In this document: positions 40,905 to 50,094 of the stretch, one piece after another
How positions within the stretch are numbered: the stretch's first letter is position 1
Layout of the letters: the number at the start of each line of letters is the position of its first letter
Source of the DNA: Actinotalea sp. Marseille-Q4924
GTDB taxonomy: Bacteria; Actinomycetota; Actinomycetes; Actinomycetales; Cellulomonadaceae
NCBI RefSeq assembly: GCF_916618755.1
Contig: NZ_CAKAKB010000002.1
Span: 248,001-312,000, forward strand
Reading direction: 5' to 3'
DNA length: 64,000 nt
Position numbers and translations under genes: made by a program
The notes under the pieces: model-generated
The model's database searches: none
What the model was told of the DNA's origin: nothing
What the model saw: only the letters and a program-made list of their open reading frames with translations

Positions 40905-42458
40905 TCAGGACGCGCCCGCGCGCGGCCCGGCGTGCCGCTCGAGGAACGCGTAGACCTCCGAGTCGTCCACCCCGGGGAACGTGCCGGACGGCAGGGGGGC
41001 GAGGATCTGGGCGTGGAGCGCGGCGCTCGGCCACGCGTGCGCCGACCACCGGTCCGCCAGGGTGGGCTCGGGCCGTCGGCAGCACGCCGGGTCGGGGCAG
41101 GTCGAGCGGTGCCGGGTCGTCGTGTCCCGTCCGCGGAACCACTTCGCCGAGCCGAACGGGACCCCGACCGTGATCGAGAACTGCCCGTGCTCGGTGGAGC
41201 CGGTCTGCGTCGTGCACCAGTACGTGCCCTCGGGGGTGTCCGTGTACTGGTAGTACTCGGTCGTGCGGTCCCGCCGCTCGAAGGCGGACCGTGCGGCCCA
41301 GTGCCGGCACACGAGCTGGCCCTCGATCGCGCCGGTCGGGTCCGTGGGGAAGTGGACGCCGTCGTTCTCGTAGCCCTTGTACAGCGCGCCGTCGTCACCC
41401 ACGCGCAGGAAGTGCAGGCGGACGTCCAGGTGCGACGTCAGGAGGTTGGTCATCCGCTGGGCCGCCGTCTCGTGCGTGACGCCGAACGCGTCGCGGAAGT
41501 CCTCCACCGCCAGGTCCTTGTTCCGCTTCGCCTCGCTGAGGAAGCCGACGGCGGCCTCCCGCGGCAGGAGGCACGCGGCCGCGAAGTAGGTGATCTCCAC
41601 GCGCTGGCGCAGGAAGTCCGCGTAGCTGTGCGGCTGGACGTGGCCGAGGACACGGTGCGCGATGGCCTGGAGCGCGAGGGACCGCAGGCCGTGGCCGCCC
41701 GGGATGGACGCCGGCGGGAGGTAGATCCGCCCGTTCGCCAGGTCCGTGACCGTGCGCGTGGAGTGCGGCAGGTCGTCGACGTGCAGCAGCGTGAAGCCGA
41801 GCTGTCGCGCCATGCGCGCGACGGCGCGGTGCGTGAGGGCGCCCGAGGTGTACCCGCCGTGGCGCAGGGCCTCCGCCGCGGCCTCCTCGATCTCGGGCAG
41901 GTAGTTGTCCCGCTCGCGCATCCACAGCCGCAGGGCCGTGATGGCGCGGCGGGCCTCCTCCGGTGTGGCGATCGCCGCGTCGGCGCGGCGGGCGAGCTCC
42001 GTGTGCAGCCCGACGAGGGCCTCGAGAGCCTCGGTCGGGAGGCTCTTGCCCGGTCGCACCTGCGGCAGTCCCAGCGCTCCGTACAGGGACGTCGCCTGCA
42101 CCCGCTCCAGCTCGATCTCCAGGGCGGCGCGCCGCGACGGCGGCTCGGGGGCGAGGAGGTCGGTCGGGGTGGTCCCCAGCGCGTCCGCGAGGCTCTGCAG
42201 CAGGGAGATCCGCGGCTCGCGGCGTCCGTTCTCGACGAGGGAGAGCTGGCTCGCCGTGGTGCCGACGACCCCGCCCAGCTGGTCCAGCGTCATCCCCCGG
42301 GCGGTGCGCAGGTGGCGGATGCGGCGGCCGAGGGTGAGCAGCCCCGTCGCCGGCGACGGGCGGGACTGCGGATCGTCGGCGATCGTGATGACAGGGCGGC
42401 CGCGAGGGCCTTGGCTCGTCGTCGACGTGGTCGCATCCTGCTGCGGGTCTTCGGCCAT
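40905..42458 (-). CDS. ramB: RamB-type XRE regulator with C-terminal metallopeptidase-like (IrrE/ImmA) domain
   Basis: 517 residues. A helix-turn-helix at about 45-95 ([20 protein letters not shown]...[13 protein letters not shown]) is followed by the short-chain-fatty-acid/RamB family body, with [32 protein letters not shown] and a degenerate ImmA/IrrE-type region ([15 protein letters not shown]). The C-terminal part is Cys-rich ([10 protein letters not shown]). RamB proteins regulate acetate and propionate metabolism genes and isocitrate lyase. It diverges from PEP carboxykinase across about 120 bases, a natural target for it. Confidence 0.88.
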   Translation of the reverse strand: MAEDPQQDATTSTTSQGPRGRPVITIADDPQSRPSPATGLLTLGRRIRHLRTARGMTLDQLGGVVGTTASQLSLVENGRREPRISLLQSLADALGTTPTDLLAPEPPSRRAALEIELERVQATSLYGALGLPQVRPGKSLPTEALEALVGLHTELARRADAAIATPEEARRAITALRLWMRERDNYLPEIEEAAAEALRHGGYTSGALTHRAVARMARQLGFTLLHVDDLPHSTRTVTDLANGRIYLPPASIPGGHGLRSLALQAIAHRVLGHVQPHSYADFLRQRVEITYFAAACLLPREAAVGFLSEAKRNKDLAVEDFRDAFGVTHETAAQRMTNLLTSHLDVRLHFLRVGDDGALYKGYENDGVHFPTDPTGAIEGQLVCRHWAARSAFERRDRTTEYYQYTDTPEGTYWCTTQTGSTEHGQFSITVGVPFGSAKWFRGRDTTTRHRSTCPDPACCRRPEPTLADRWSAHAWPSAALHAQILAPLPSGTFPGVDDSEVYAFLERHAGPRAGAS

Positions 42459-42578
42459 GTCCTGACAGTAACGAAAGATTCGATGTTCTTACCGGCTCTA
42501 GCGGTTGGGGGTGCGATGATTTCTGCACCAGGCTGTCAACAGACGCCGCTTCCGGCGCGCCCGACAGGAAGGGAACCC

Positions 42579-44459
42579 ATGACCACGCTCGAGGACCGCC
42601 CCGACGTCATGCCGGTCGACCGGCCCGGGACCGAGCCGGGACAGGGCGCGACGGCACCGGTCCGTCACCGCCGCCTGCGCGCCTGGGTGGCGTCGGTCGC
42701 GGAGCTGACCCGTCCGGACCGCGTGGTGTGGTGCGACGGCTCCGCCGAGGAGTACGCGCGGACGTGCGAGCAGCTGGTCGACGACGGCACGTTCATCCCG
42801 CTGGACCCGCGGAAGCGCCCCCGGTCCTTCCTGGCCCGCTCCGCGCCCGACGACGTCGCCCGCGTCGAGAGCCGGACGTTCATCTGCTCCCGGCGGCCCG
42901 AGGACGCAGGCCCGACGAACAACTGGCGCGCCCCCGGCGCCATGCGGACCGAGCTGCAGAGCGTCTTTGCCGGCTCGATGCGCGGTCGCACGATGTACGT
43001 CATCCCGTTCGCCATGGGCCCGGTCGGCTCGCCGCTCGCGGAGTACGGCGTGGAGGTCACGGACTCGCCGTACGTCGTCGTCAGCATGCACCTCATGACG
43101 CGCGTGGGGACCGCCGTGCTGGACCAGCTCGGCGACGACGGCGACTTCGTCCCCGCCGTCCACAGCGTCGGCATGCCGCTCGTCGACGCGACCGGACGCC
43201 GCCGTGAGGACGTGCCGTGGCCGTGCAACGAGACGAAGTACATCGTCCACTTCCCCGAGACCCGGGAGATCTGGTCCTACGGCTCCGGCTACGGCGGCAA
43301 CGCGCTGCTCGGCAAGAAGTGCTTCGCGCTGCGCATCGCGTCGGTCATGGCCCGGGACGCAGGCTGGCTCGCGGAGCACATGCTGGTGCTGCGCCTCACC
43401 TCGCCGCAGGGGCGGCAGTTCCACGTCGCGGCGGCGTTCCCGTCGGCGTGCGGCAAGACGAACCTCGCCATGGTCCGCCCGACCGTCCCCGGCTGGACGG
43501 CGGAGACGATCGGCGACGACATCGCCTGGATGCGGCCCGGTCCGGACGGTCGACTGCGCGCGATCAACCCGGAGGCGGGCTTCTTCGGCGTCGCACCGGG
43601 CACCGGGGAGACGTCGAACCCCACCGCCGTGGAGATGACGCGCTCGGACACGATCTTCACCAACGTCGCGCTGACCGACGACGGCGACGTGTGGTGGGAG
43701 GGGCTGACGGAGGAGGCTCCCGCGCACCTCGTGGACTGGCAGGGGCAGGACTGGACCCCGGACGCCGGCCGGCCCGCCGCGCACCCCAACTCGCGCTTCA
43801 CGGTCCGCGCCGACCGCTGCCCGAGCATCAGCGACAGCTGGGAGGACCCGGCGGGCGTGCCCATCGACGCGATCCTGTTCGGCGGGCGTAGGGCGTCCAA
43901 CGTGCCGCTCGTCGTCGAGGCCCGCGACTGGGCGCACGGCGTGTTCCTCGGTGCCACGATCGCGTCGGAGCAGACCGCCGCCGCGGAGGGCACGGTGGGG
44001 ACCCTGCGCCGCGACCCCTTCGCCATGCTGCCGTTCTGCGGCTACAACATGGCAGACCACTGGGCGCACTGGCTGCGCATGGGCGAGCGCCTCGGCGACG
44101 GCGCCCCGCGCCTGTTCCAGGTCAACTGGTTCCGCAAGGGGGAGGACGGGCGCTTCCTGTGGCCCGGCTTCGGGGAGAACTCCCGCGTCCTGGAGTGGCT
44201 GCTCCGCCGGGTCGAGGGGTCGGCGGAGGCGGTCGAGACGCCCATCGGCCTCGTCCCCGCGCCCGGCGCGCTGGCCCTAGAGGGCCTCGACGTGCCGGCG
44301 GAGGACCTCACGGAGCTGTTCCGTGTCGACCCGCAGGCGTGGCTCGACGAGTGCGACCTCACCGAGGAGTTCCTCGACGTCTTCGGGGACCGGGTGCCGG
44401 CAGAGGTGCGGGGCGAGCTCGCGTCGCTGCGCGAGCGGCTGGTCACCGCGCGAGGCTGA
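42579..44459 (+). CDS. pckG: Phosphoenolpyruvate carboxykinase (GTP)
   Basis: 626 residues, close to other GTP-type enzymes. ATG 42579 follows AGGAAGGGA. Motifs: [12 protein letters not shown] (P-loop with reactive Cys), [20 protein letters not shown] and [12 protein letters not shown]. Oxaloacetate + GTP gives PEP + GDP + CO2, the first step of gluconeogenesis, also used in reverse anaplerotically. The divergent RamB-type regulator is the likely controller. A convergent terminator hairpin follows. The long plus-strand open frame upstream of this ATG is a GC artefact. Confidence 0.96.
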   Translation: MTTLEDRPDVMPVDRPGTEPGQGATAPVRHRRLRAWVASVAELTRPDRVVWCDGSAEEYARTCEQLVDDGTFIPLDPRKRPRSFLARSAPDDVARVESRTFICSRRPEDAGPTNNWRAPGAMRTELQSVFAGSMRGRTMYVIPFAMGPVGSPLAEYGVEVTDSPYVVVSMHLMTRVGTAVLDQLGDDGDFVPAVHSVGMPLVDATGRRREDVPWPCNETKYIVHFPETREIWSYGSGYGGNALLGKKCFALRIASVMARDAGWLAEHMLVLRLTSPQGRQFHVAAAFPSACGKTNLAMVRPTVPGWTAETIGDDIAWMRPGPDGRLRAINPEAGFFGVAPGTGETSNPTAVEMTRSDTIFTNVALTDDGDVWWEGLTEEAPAHLVDWQGQDWTPDAGRPAAHPNSRFTVRADRCPSISDSWEDPAGVPIDAILFGGRRASNVPLVVEARDWAHGVFLGATIASEQTAAAEGTVGTLRRDPFAMLPFCGYNMADHWAHWLRMGERLGDGAPRLFQVNWFRKGEDGRFLWPGFGENSRVLEWLLRRVEGSAEAVETPIGLVPAPGALALEGLDVPAEDLTELFRVDPQAWLDECDLTEEFLDVFGDRVPAEVRGELASLRERLVTARG

Positions 44460-44471
44460 CGGCCGGGTGCC

Positions 44472-44502
44472 GGTCCGGGTCCACGACGGGTGGACCCGGA
44501 CC
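44472..44502. terminator. Convergent hairpin between pckG and the DUF6328 gene
   Basis: A perfect 13-bp stem (44472-44484 with 44490-44502) with a GACGG loop lies 12 bases after the pckG stop and 8 bases from the convergent gene's stop. It can serve both strands. No T tract. Confidence 0.7.
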
Positions 44503-44509
44503 CGTCCCG

Positions 44510-45025
44510 TCACCGGACGGGAGCGTCCTCCCGCGGACGCCGCCCCATGGCGATCGGCAGGACGAACCACGCCAGCACGAGCAGCGTGAGGATGGCGCCC
44601 GCGGCGGCGATCGCGAACGGCAGGTCGACGACGACGTCGAAGACGAGCAGCACGACGCCGCTCACCGTCAGCGCGAGGAACACCAGCCCGACGCGCATGA
44701 GCCGGTCCGCCGCCGTGACCAGGGCCGACTTGGCGCGGCGGCGGAACAGCTGCCGGTGCAGGCTCACCGGGGCGACGAGGAGCGCCGTCGTCGTCGCGGC
44801 CAGGATGACGAGCCCGAGATAGATCGTGCGGTGGTTGGCGTCGAGGTCCTCGAACCGCGCGGAGAACGGGACGGTGAGCAGGAACCCGGTGAGGATCTGG
44901 ATGCCGGTCTGCGTGACCCGCAGCTCCTGCAGGATCTCGTTCCAGTTCCGGTCCAGCCGCTCCGTCGCCGTCTCGCGGCGACCGTCGGGGCCGACGGGGA
45001 CGTCGTTGTTGCCGGCGGGCGTCAC
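44510..45025 (-). CDS. DUF6328-type four-helix membrane protein
   Basis: 171 residues from GTG 45025, chosen for the GGAGG a few bases upstream; the open frame itself is much longer. After a polar start comes DRNWNEILQELRVTQTGIQILTGFLLTVPF and four membrane helices with the pattern AVTAADRLMRVG between. It matches a widespread actinobacterial family of unknown role. No partner gene is evident: pckG converges on it. Sequence features fit an inner-membrane protein; function cannot be named. Confidence 0.78.
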   Translation of the reverse strand: MTPAGNNDVPVGPDGRRETATERLDRNWNEILQELRVTQTGIQILTGFLLTVPFSARFEDLDANHRTIYLGLVILAATTTALLVAPVSLHRQLFRRRAKSALVTAADRLMRVGLVFLALTVSGVVLLVFDVVVDLPFAIAAAGAILTLLVLAWFVLPIAMGRRPREDAPVR

Positions 45026-45545
45026 GGTTCCTCCGGGGAGTCGGCCGCGAGGTGGCGCGGCACCCCCACCCGGCACCACGCCGGGCGGACGGGGGAAGTG
45101 TGACGCACACCGGCCCCGGTCCGCGCGGTGACGGGACGTCCGGGTCGTGGCGCGGAGCCGGACCGGTCTGCGGCTCCGGGCCGGCTGCGGATATCGTCGT
45201 CGCCCGGTGCGCGGGGGTGGCGCCGGACCGATTCGATCACGGTCCGCGACGCGGCGGGCTGCGGGATCCGTCCCGCCGCAGACGACGGCACCGGGTCGAC
45301 GGGCCGGACATGGTTTCGCCCCCGCTCGCGACTCCGCGAGCGGGGGCGGTGACGGCCGTCTCGCCTGCACAGGGCGTCACGGACTCGCCTCGACCCGGAG
45401 GCCGGCCACTGCTCTCGCGGTGGCAGGGAGAGTGCTTACGACGGTAGACCGGATCGGCCTCGCGCGCGACCGGTGGGCACGGGAACGACGAAATCCGTCG
45501 TGGACGGCCGTGCGCGCCGTCACGATCGACGGTCATGATGGTCGT
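45026..45545. other. 520-base divergent intergenic region with a long perfect hairpin
   Basis: No convincing gene is found. A perfect 14-bp stem with a 4-base loop pairs 45317-45330 with 45335-45348. It is not followed by a T tract on either strand. Both flanking genes point away from this region, so it probably holds two promoters. The hairpin is too strong to be random and may be a terminator for a lost gene or a structured RNA. Confidence 0.45.
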
Positions 45546-46400
45546 GTGACGGATCATCGAACCGCCCCTGCCCACCCCTCCGACGGCGTCGCCGAGGCCG
45601 ACGACGGCCCCGCCCGTCGCGGTGACGTCGGGCGCCAGGTGGTCGTGCTCGTCGGCTCGCTCGTCGCCATCGCGGGGGCGTTCGTCGGGTCCGGCGCCGC
45701 CGGTGGGGAGGACCAGACCGAGGTCGGCGACGGCGCGCTCGCCGCGGACGCCACGCTGGTGGCTCCGGGGCAGCCGGCGTTCGGCATCTGGTCCGTCATC
45801 TACACGGGCCTGCTCGCGTACGCGATCTGGCAGGCGCTGCCGAGCCGCCGCGCCGACCCGCGCCAGCGGCGCGTCGGATGGCTGGTGCTGGCTTCCATGC
45901 TGCTCAACGCGGCGTGGATCGGCGTCGTGCAGGCCGACCTGCTGGCGCTCAGCGTCCCCGTCATCGTGGTGCTGCTCGTCGTGCTGGCGGTCGTCCACGT
46001 CCGCCTCGTGCGCTCGCGCCCCCGCGGGACGGTGGAGGCGGTCGTCCTCGACGGGACGCTCGGCCTCTACCTCGGCTGGGTGAGCGTGGCCACGGTCGCC
46101 AACACGGCGGCGGTCCTCACCGCTGCGGGCTACACCGAGCTCGGACTGGGCGGCGAGGTGTGGGCCGTCCTCGTCCTCGCGGTGGCGGCCGGCGTCGGGG
46201 TGGGGCTGGCGGTGCACGGACGTGGCCGGCTGGCCATCGGCGCGGCGCTCGCCTGGGGGCTGGCGTGGATCGCCGTCGCGCGGGCGACCGACGATCCTCG
46301 GTCCACGGTGACGGCCGTCGCGGCCGGCGTCGCAGCCGCCGTCGTCGTCGTGGCCACGGTGGCGCTCCGGGCCCGCCGCGAGGCGGCACGGCGCCCATGA
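45546..46400 (+). CDS. TspO/MBR-related tryptophan-rich membrane protein
   Basis: 284 residues from GTG 45546. Seven hydrophobic segments are visible. FGIWSVIYTGLLAYAIWQALPSRR and LNAAWIGVVQ echo the TspO/MBR signature, but tryptophans are fewer and the chain is nearly twice as long as classical TspO. The N-terminal about 30 residues are polar. No conserved ligand-binding residues can be checked. It could be a transporter or sensor in the inner membrane. Gene neighbours are unrelated. Confidence 0.7.
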   Translation: MTDHRTAPAHPSDGVAEADDGPARRGDVGRQVVVLVGSLVAIAGAFVGSGAAGGEDQTEVGDGALAADATLVAPGQPAFGIWSVIYTGLLAYAIWQALPSRRADPRQRRVGWLVLASMLLNAAWIGVVQADLLALSVPVIVVLLVVLAVVHVRLVRSRPRGTVEAVVLDGTLGLYLGWVSVATVANTAAVLTAAGYTELGLGGEVWAVLVLAVAAGVGVGLAVHGRGRLAIGAALAWGLAWIAVARATDDPRSTVTAVAAGVAAAVVVVATVALRARREAARRP

Positions 46401-46440
46401 CCCGGACGTGCCCGCGACCGGCCGGGCCGGGCCGGCCCCC

Positions 46441-47025
46441 TCAGAGGTAGCGCAGCGGGTCGAACTCGTCGAGGGAGATGATCCGCAGGCGCGGCAGCTG
46501 GACGTTGAACGCCTTGACCTCGCTCTCGAGGTCGAAGATCTCGAGACCGCCCTCGCTGAGGTGCTGCAGCTGCGTGCTCGTGAACTCCTTGAACGCCAGC
46601 AGCCCCACGCGGCGCCCCGGCCCGAGCAGCTGCCCGAGCTGCGGCGCGAAGTCGCCGTCGTGGCTCGCGAGGAGCACGTCCCCCGGGCGGTCGACCAGCG
46701 CGTCCAGCGTGCGCTGGATGCCGATGTCGACGACCTTCTCGTAGGACTCCCCGGCGAGCGGGATGGGCTGGAACCCGATCGCGAGCAGCGCCTGGATGAA
46801 GCCCATCGGCATGGTGCCGTTCGAGGCGTTGAGGAAGAACAGGCCCTTGACCTCCTGGGCGTCCCACGCCTGCTTGCCGAAGTCGAGGACGCGCTCCCAG
46901 CGCGGGCGCTGCTCCGGGGACGGCCTGGACCCGAGGATCGACCCCCCGAGCGTCGCGTCGATGTTCTCGCCGTCGACGAGGACGTACGTCGTCCGGCGCG
47001 GGGCGCTGAGGGCGTCGGTGCTCAC
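46441..47025 (-). CDS. NYN/LabA-type ribonuclease-like protein
   Basis: 194 residues. GTG 47025 lies six bases after TAGGCT (complement of 47032-47037), so a leaderless mRNA is likely. The PIN-like NYN domain shows the acidic residues VDGENID, VDIGIQRTLDAL and SHDGDFAPQL in the right order, consistent with a metal-dependent nuclease. A short C-terminal extension follows (LRIISLDEFDPLRYL). RNA target and role are unknown. It lies downstream of, and on the same strand as, glutamate dehydrogenase, about 90 bases away. Confidence 0.88.
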   Translation of the reverse strand: MSTDALSAPRRTTYVLVDGENIDATLGGSILGSRPSPEQRPRWERVLDFGKQAWDAQEVKGLFFLNASNGTMPMGFIQALLAIGFQPIPLAGESYEKVVDIGIQRTLDALVDRPGDVLLASHDGDFAPQLGQLLGPGRRVGLLAFKEFTSTQLQHLSEGGLEIFDLESEVKAFNVQLPRLRIISLDEFDPLRYL

Positions 47026-47116
47026 GAGGGCAGCCTAGAGGGCTGCCGCCGCGGGCATGCGGGAGGGCCGGTGCGGCGTCGTCCGCCGACCCTCCCGCTG
47101 CGCGGTGCGCTGCCGA

Positions 47117-48445
47117 TCAGGGGTACAGGCCGCGCGTGCGGTGCGCGGTCGCGACGCGCTTCACGCCGATGAGCATGGCCGCGTCCCGCAGGGTGACGTC
47201 CTCGCGGCGCGCCATCTCGGCGACCGAGCCGTACGCCTGGAGCATCCGCTGCTCGAGGCGCTGCTCGATCTCCGCCTCGGTCCACCAGTAGGCCTGCTGC
47301 GCCTGCACCCACTCGAAGTACGAGACGACGACGCCCCCGGCGTTGGCGAGGATGTCCGGCACGATCGTGACGCCCCGGCGGGTGAGGACCCGGTCGGCGG
47401 CGGCCGTCGTCGGGCCGTTGGCGCCCTCGACGACGAGACGCGCCCGGACGTGCTCGGCGTTGTCCCCGGTGAGGACGCCCTCCACGGCTGCCGGGACGAG
47501 GACGTCGACGTCGAGCGTGAGCAGCGCGTCGTTGTCGATGGGCTCGGACTCGGAGAAGTCGACCACCGAGCCCGTCCGGTGGACGTGGTCCAGCAGGCGG
47601 GGTAGGTCCAGCCCGCCGCGGCGGTAGACGCCGCCGTACTGGTCGCTGACGGCCTCGACGCGCGCGCCGCCCTCCGCGAAGAACGCCGACGCGTGCGAGC
47701 CGACCTTGCCGAAGCCCTGGACGGCCACGCTGACGTCGGGCAGGTCCTGGCCGATCTCCCGCAGCGCGGCGCGCGCGGAGTGCACCACGCCGCGCGACGT
47801 CGCCGTCGCCCGGCCCAGCGAGCCGCCCACGTCGATGGGCTTGCCGGTGACCACGGCCGGGATCGTGTAGCCCTTGTTGACCGAGTACGTGTCCATGATC
47901 CAGGCCATCGTGCGGTCGTCCGTGCCGACGTCGGGCGCCATGATGTCCCGCTCCGGGCCGATCATCGGCATGATCTCGCTGGTGTACCGGCGCGTGACGC
48001 GCTCGAGCTCGCCGGTGGAGTAGTGCCGCGGGTCGATGGAGACGCCGCCCTTGGCCCCGCCGTACGGCAGCTCGACGATGGCGCACTTCCAGGTCATCCA
48101 CATCGCCAGCGCGCGCACCTCGTCGATGTCGACGCTCGGGCTGTAGCGGAGGCCGCCCTTGCCGGGGCCGCGCGTGATGTTGTGCTGCACGCGGTAGCCG
48201 TGGAAGAGCTCGGTGCTGCCGTCGTCCCGGCGCAGCGGGATCGCGACGTTCATCTCCCGCCGTGGCGTCGCGAGCATCGCGTGCATGCCCTTGTCGATGC
48301 CCAGCTGCTCGACCGCGCGGGCGAGCTGCACCTGCGCGGTCTCGAGCGGTCCCGGGTGGGACGGGTGGGCGGCTTCCGGGGCGATCTCGGGGACCGCGTC
48401 GATCGTCTCGATCGTGCCGGTCCGAGAGTCCTCGGTGGTGGTCAT
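47117..48445 (-). CDS. gdhA: Glutamate dehydrogenase family (Glu/Leu/Phe/Val dehydrogenase)
   Basis: 442 residues. GYRVQHNITRGPGKGGLRYSP and KCAIVELPYGGAKGGV give the substrate and catalytic lysine motifs, and VAVQGFGKVGSHAS is the NAD(P)-binding loop. Length and motifs match the small hexameric Glu dehydrogenases of the archaeal/actinobacterial type. It interconverts glutamate and 2-oxoglutarate plus ammonia. Cofactor preference is not clear by eye. A hydrophilic N-terminal extension of about 30 residues is present. Confidence 0.92.
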   Translation of the reverse strand: MTTTEDSRTGTIETIDAVPEIAPEAAHPSHPGPLETAQVQLARAVEQLGIDKGMHAMLATPRREMNVAIPLRRDDGSTELFHGYRVQHNITRGPGKGGLRYSPSVDIDEVRALAMWMTWKCAIVELPYGGAKGGVSIDPRHYSTGELERVTRRYTSEIMPMIGPERDIMAPDVGTDDRTMAWIMDTYSVNKGYTIPAVVTGKPIDVGGSLGRATATSRGVVHSARAALREIGQDLPDVSVAVQGFGKVGSHASAFFAEGGARVEAVSDQYGGVYRRGGLDLPRLLDHVHRTGSVVDFSESEPIDNDALLTLDVDVLVPAAVEGVLTGDNAEHVRARLVVEGANGPTTAAADRVLTRRGVTIVPDILANAGGVVVSYFEWVQAQQAYWWTEAEIEQRLEQRMLQAYGSVAEMARREDVTLRDAAMLIGVKRVATAHRTRGLYP

Positions 48446-48625
48446 CGCGCTGGGCCTCCTGGGTCTGGGTGCAGGCAGGGGCCGGCGAGGTCGTCGTCGT
48501 CCCCACCCTGGAGTCTGTCATCACCGACGCCCGGCGGCGCGACGCGGCACAGCCGCAGAACCGCGATTCTTGACACGTCGCGCGCCCGAGCCGAACGCGA
48601 CGGGTGCCGGGCGGGCGGCGTCGGG

Positions 48626-49426
48626 TCAGGCGGGGGAGCCCAGGGCGTCGATCTGCGCGACGTCCTCGTCCGACAGGTGCACGTCGAGCACGTCGAGGTT
48701 GCGCTCGATCCGCTCCGGCGTCACGGACTTGGGGATGACGACGACGCGGTGGCGCAGGTGCCACGCCAGGACCACCTGCTCGACGGTGACGCCCTTGGCG
48801 TCGGCGAGCTCACGCAGGACCGGGGCGTCGAGGTCGGTCCGCTTGAAGGGGCTGTAGCCCTCGATGACGACGCCGCGCTGCGCGTGCGCCGTGACGGTCT
48901 CCAGGTCGTAGTCCGCGGGGCTCCACGGGATCTGGTTCACCGCGGGGGCCTCGCCGGTCGCCTCGACCAGCTCGTCGATCTGCGCGACCGAGTAGTTGCT
49001 CACGCCGATCGCGCGGGCCAGACCCTCGTCGCGCAGCTCCCGGAACGCCTGCCACGTGCGCGGCGTCGCCTCCCCGTTCGGCGGCCAGTGGACGAGCCAC
49101 AGGTCCACGTGGTCGGTGCCGAGCAGCCGAAGGCTCTCCTCGAGCGTCTCGCGCTCGCGGCCCGCGGCGTCCGGCGGGAGCTTGGTGGTGAGGAAGACCT
49201 GGTCGCGCGGCACGCCGGACTCGGTGAGGCCGCGGCCGACCTGGTCCTCGTTGCCGTAGCCGGTGGCTGTGTCGACGTGCCGGTAGCCGACCTCGAGGGC
49301 GTGGCGGACGGCGCGGGCGGCGTCGTCGCCCTCGGACTGCCACGTGCCCAGGCCCAGCAGGGGCATGCGGACCTCGCCGGCGGGCGTGCGCAGGTCGACG
49401 GTGGGGATCGGGGGAGGGGCGCTCAT
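48626..49426 (-). CDS. Aldo/keto reductase
   Basis: 266 residues from ATG 49426. The catalytic tetrad appears as DTATGYGNE (Asp and Tyr), TTKLPP (Lys) and LVHWPP (His). The NADPH site is SVTPERIERNL (PKSVTPERI). Length and motifs fit the AKR5-type 2,5-diketo-gluconate reductase group. It reduces aldehydes or ketones with NADPH; natural substrate unknown. It diverges from the flavodoxin gene; the 137-base region between them carries an inverted repeat (GCGGACC/GGTCCGC, about 49522-49543). Confidence 0.92.
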   Translation of the reverse strand: MSAPPPIPTVDLRTPAGEVRMPLLGLGTWQSEGDDAARAVRHALEVGYRHVDTATGYGNEDQVGRGLTESGVPRDQVFLTTKLPPDAAGRERETLEESLRLLGTDHVDLWLVHWPPNGEATPRTWQAFRELRDEGLARAIGVSNYSVAQIDELVEATGEAPAVNQIPWSPADYDLETVTAHAQRGVVIEGYSPFKRTDLDAPVLRELADAKGVTVEQVVLAWHLRHRVVVIPKSVTPERIERNLDVLDVHLSDEDVAQIDALGSPA

Positions 49427-49563
49427 CGCGCCAGTCTGCGCAGGCGTCGCCCCGCTGCGCGCGTCGAGGAGGCAGGGGACCTCCGGCCCAGGTCCGGCGA
49501 GCATCCGCATCGGATCCTGGCAGCGGACCCCCTCCGGTCCGCGAAGCGAGAGGTGGTGCTCCC

Positions 49564-50082
49564 ATGAAGGTCCTCGTGGCAGTGGCGTCCCGTCACGGCT
49601 CGACCCGTGGGATCGCCGACGCGATCGCCGAGGTCCTCGTCGCGGACGGGCTGGACGTCACCGTGGCCGAGCCCGACGACGTCGAGTCGGTCGAGCCGTA
49701 CGACGCCGTCGTCCTCGGCTCCTCCGTCTACGTGGGGCGCTGGAACGCGTCGGCGCGGTCGATGGTGGACCGCCTCGCCGGCGAGCTCGCCGCCCGCCCC
49801 GTCTGGCTGTTCTCCTCCGGCCCGCTCGGCGACCCGCCGGCGCCCGCGGGCGACCCGGAGGAGGTCCCGTCCCTCATGACGCGCCTGGGCGCCCGCGCGC
49901 ACCGCACGTTCGGCGGGGCGCTGGACAAGAGCCGCCTCGCGCTCGCGGAGCGCGCCGTCGTCGCCCTGCTGCAGGCACCGGAGGGTGACTACCGCTGCTG
50001 GCCGGAGATCCGTGACTGGGCCGGCGGGATCGCCGAGGAGCTGCACCTCGAGCACCACCAGCACCTGCACGTCGCCGGCTGA
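49564..50082 (+). CDS. Flavodoxin-domain protein (HemG-like)
   Basis: 172 residues. The phosphate-binding loop of a flavodoxin is VAVASRHGSTRGIADAI, and VLGSSVYVGRWN is the segment next to the flavin ring. The layout matches flavodoxin/menaquinone-dependent protoporphyrinogen oxidase-like proteins. The His-rich tail (HLEHHQHLHVAG) is unusual and could bind a metal. It is monocistronic and opposite the aldo/keto reductase. Electron donor and target are unknown. Confidence 0.85.
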   Translation: MKVLVAVASRHGSTRGIADAIAEVLVADGLDVTVAEPDDVESVEPYDAVVLGSSVYVGRWNASARSMVDRLAGELAARPVWLFSSGPLGDPPAPAGDPEEVPSLMTRLGARAHRTFGGALDKSRLALAERAVVALLQAPEGDYRCWPEIRDWAGGIAEELHLEHHQHLHVAG

Positions 50083-50094
50083 CCTGCCGGGGTC

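Noticed and set aside
42510-42529. Short inverted repeat GGTGC/GCACC between ramB and pckG as a RamB site
   Set aside because: It is too short and does not resemble the known RamB motif; not listed as an operator.
39144-42578. Plus-strand frame of over 1100 codons reading into pckG
   Set aside because: The homology begins only at ATG 42579 with its ribosome-binding site. The upstream part is antisense to the copper-type fusion and RamB genes.
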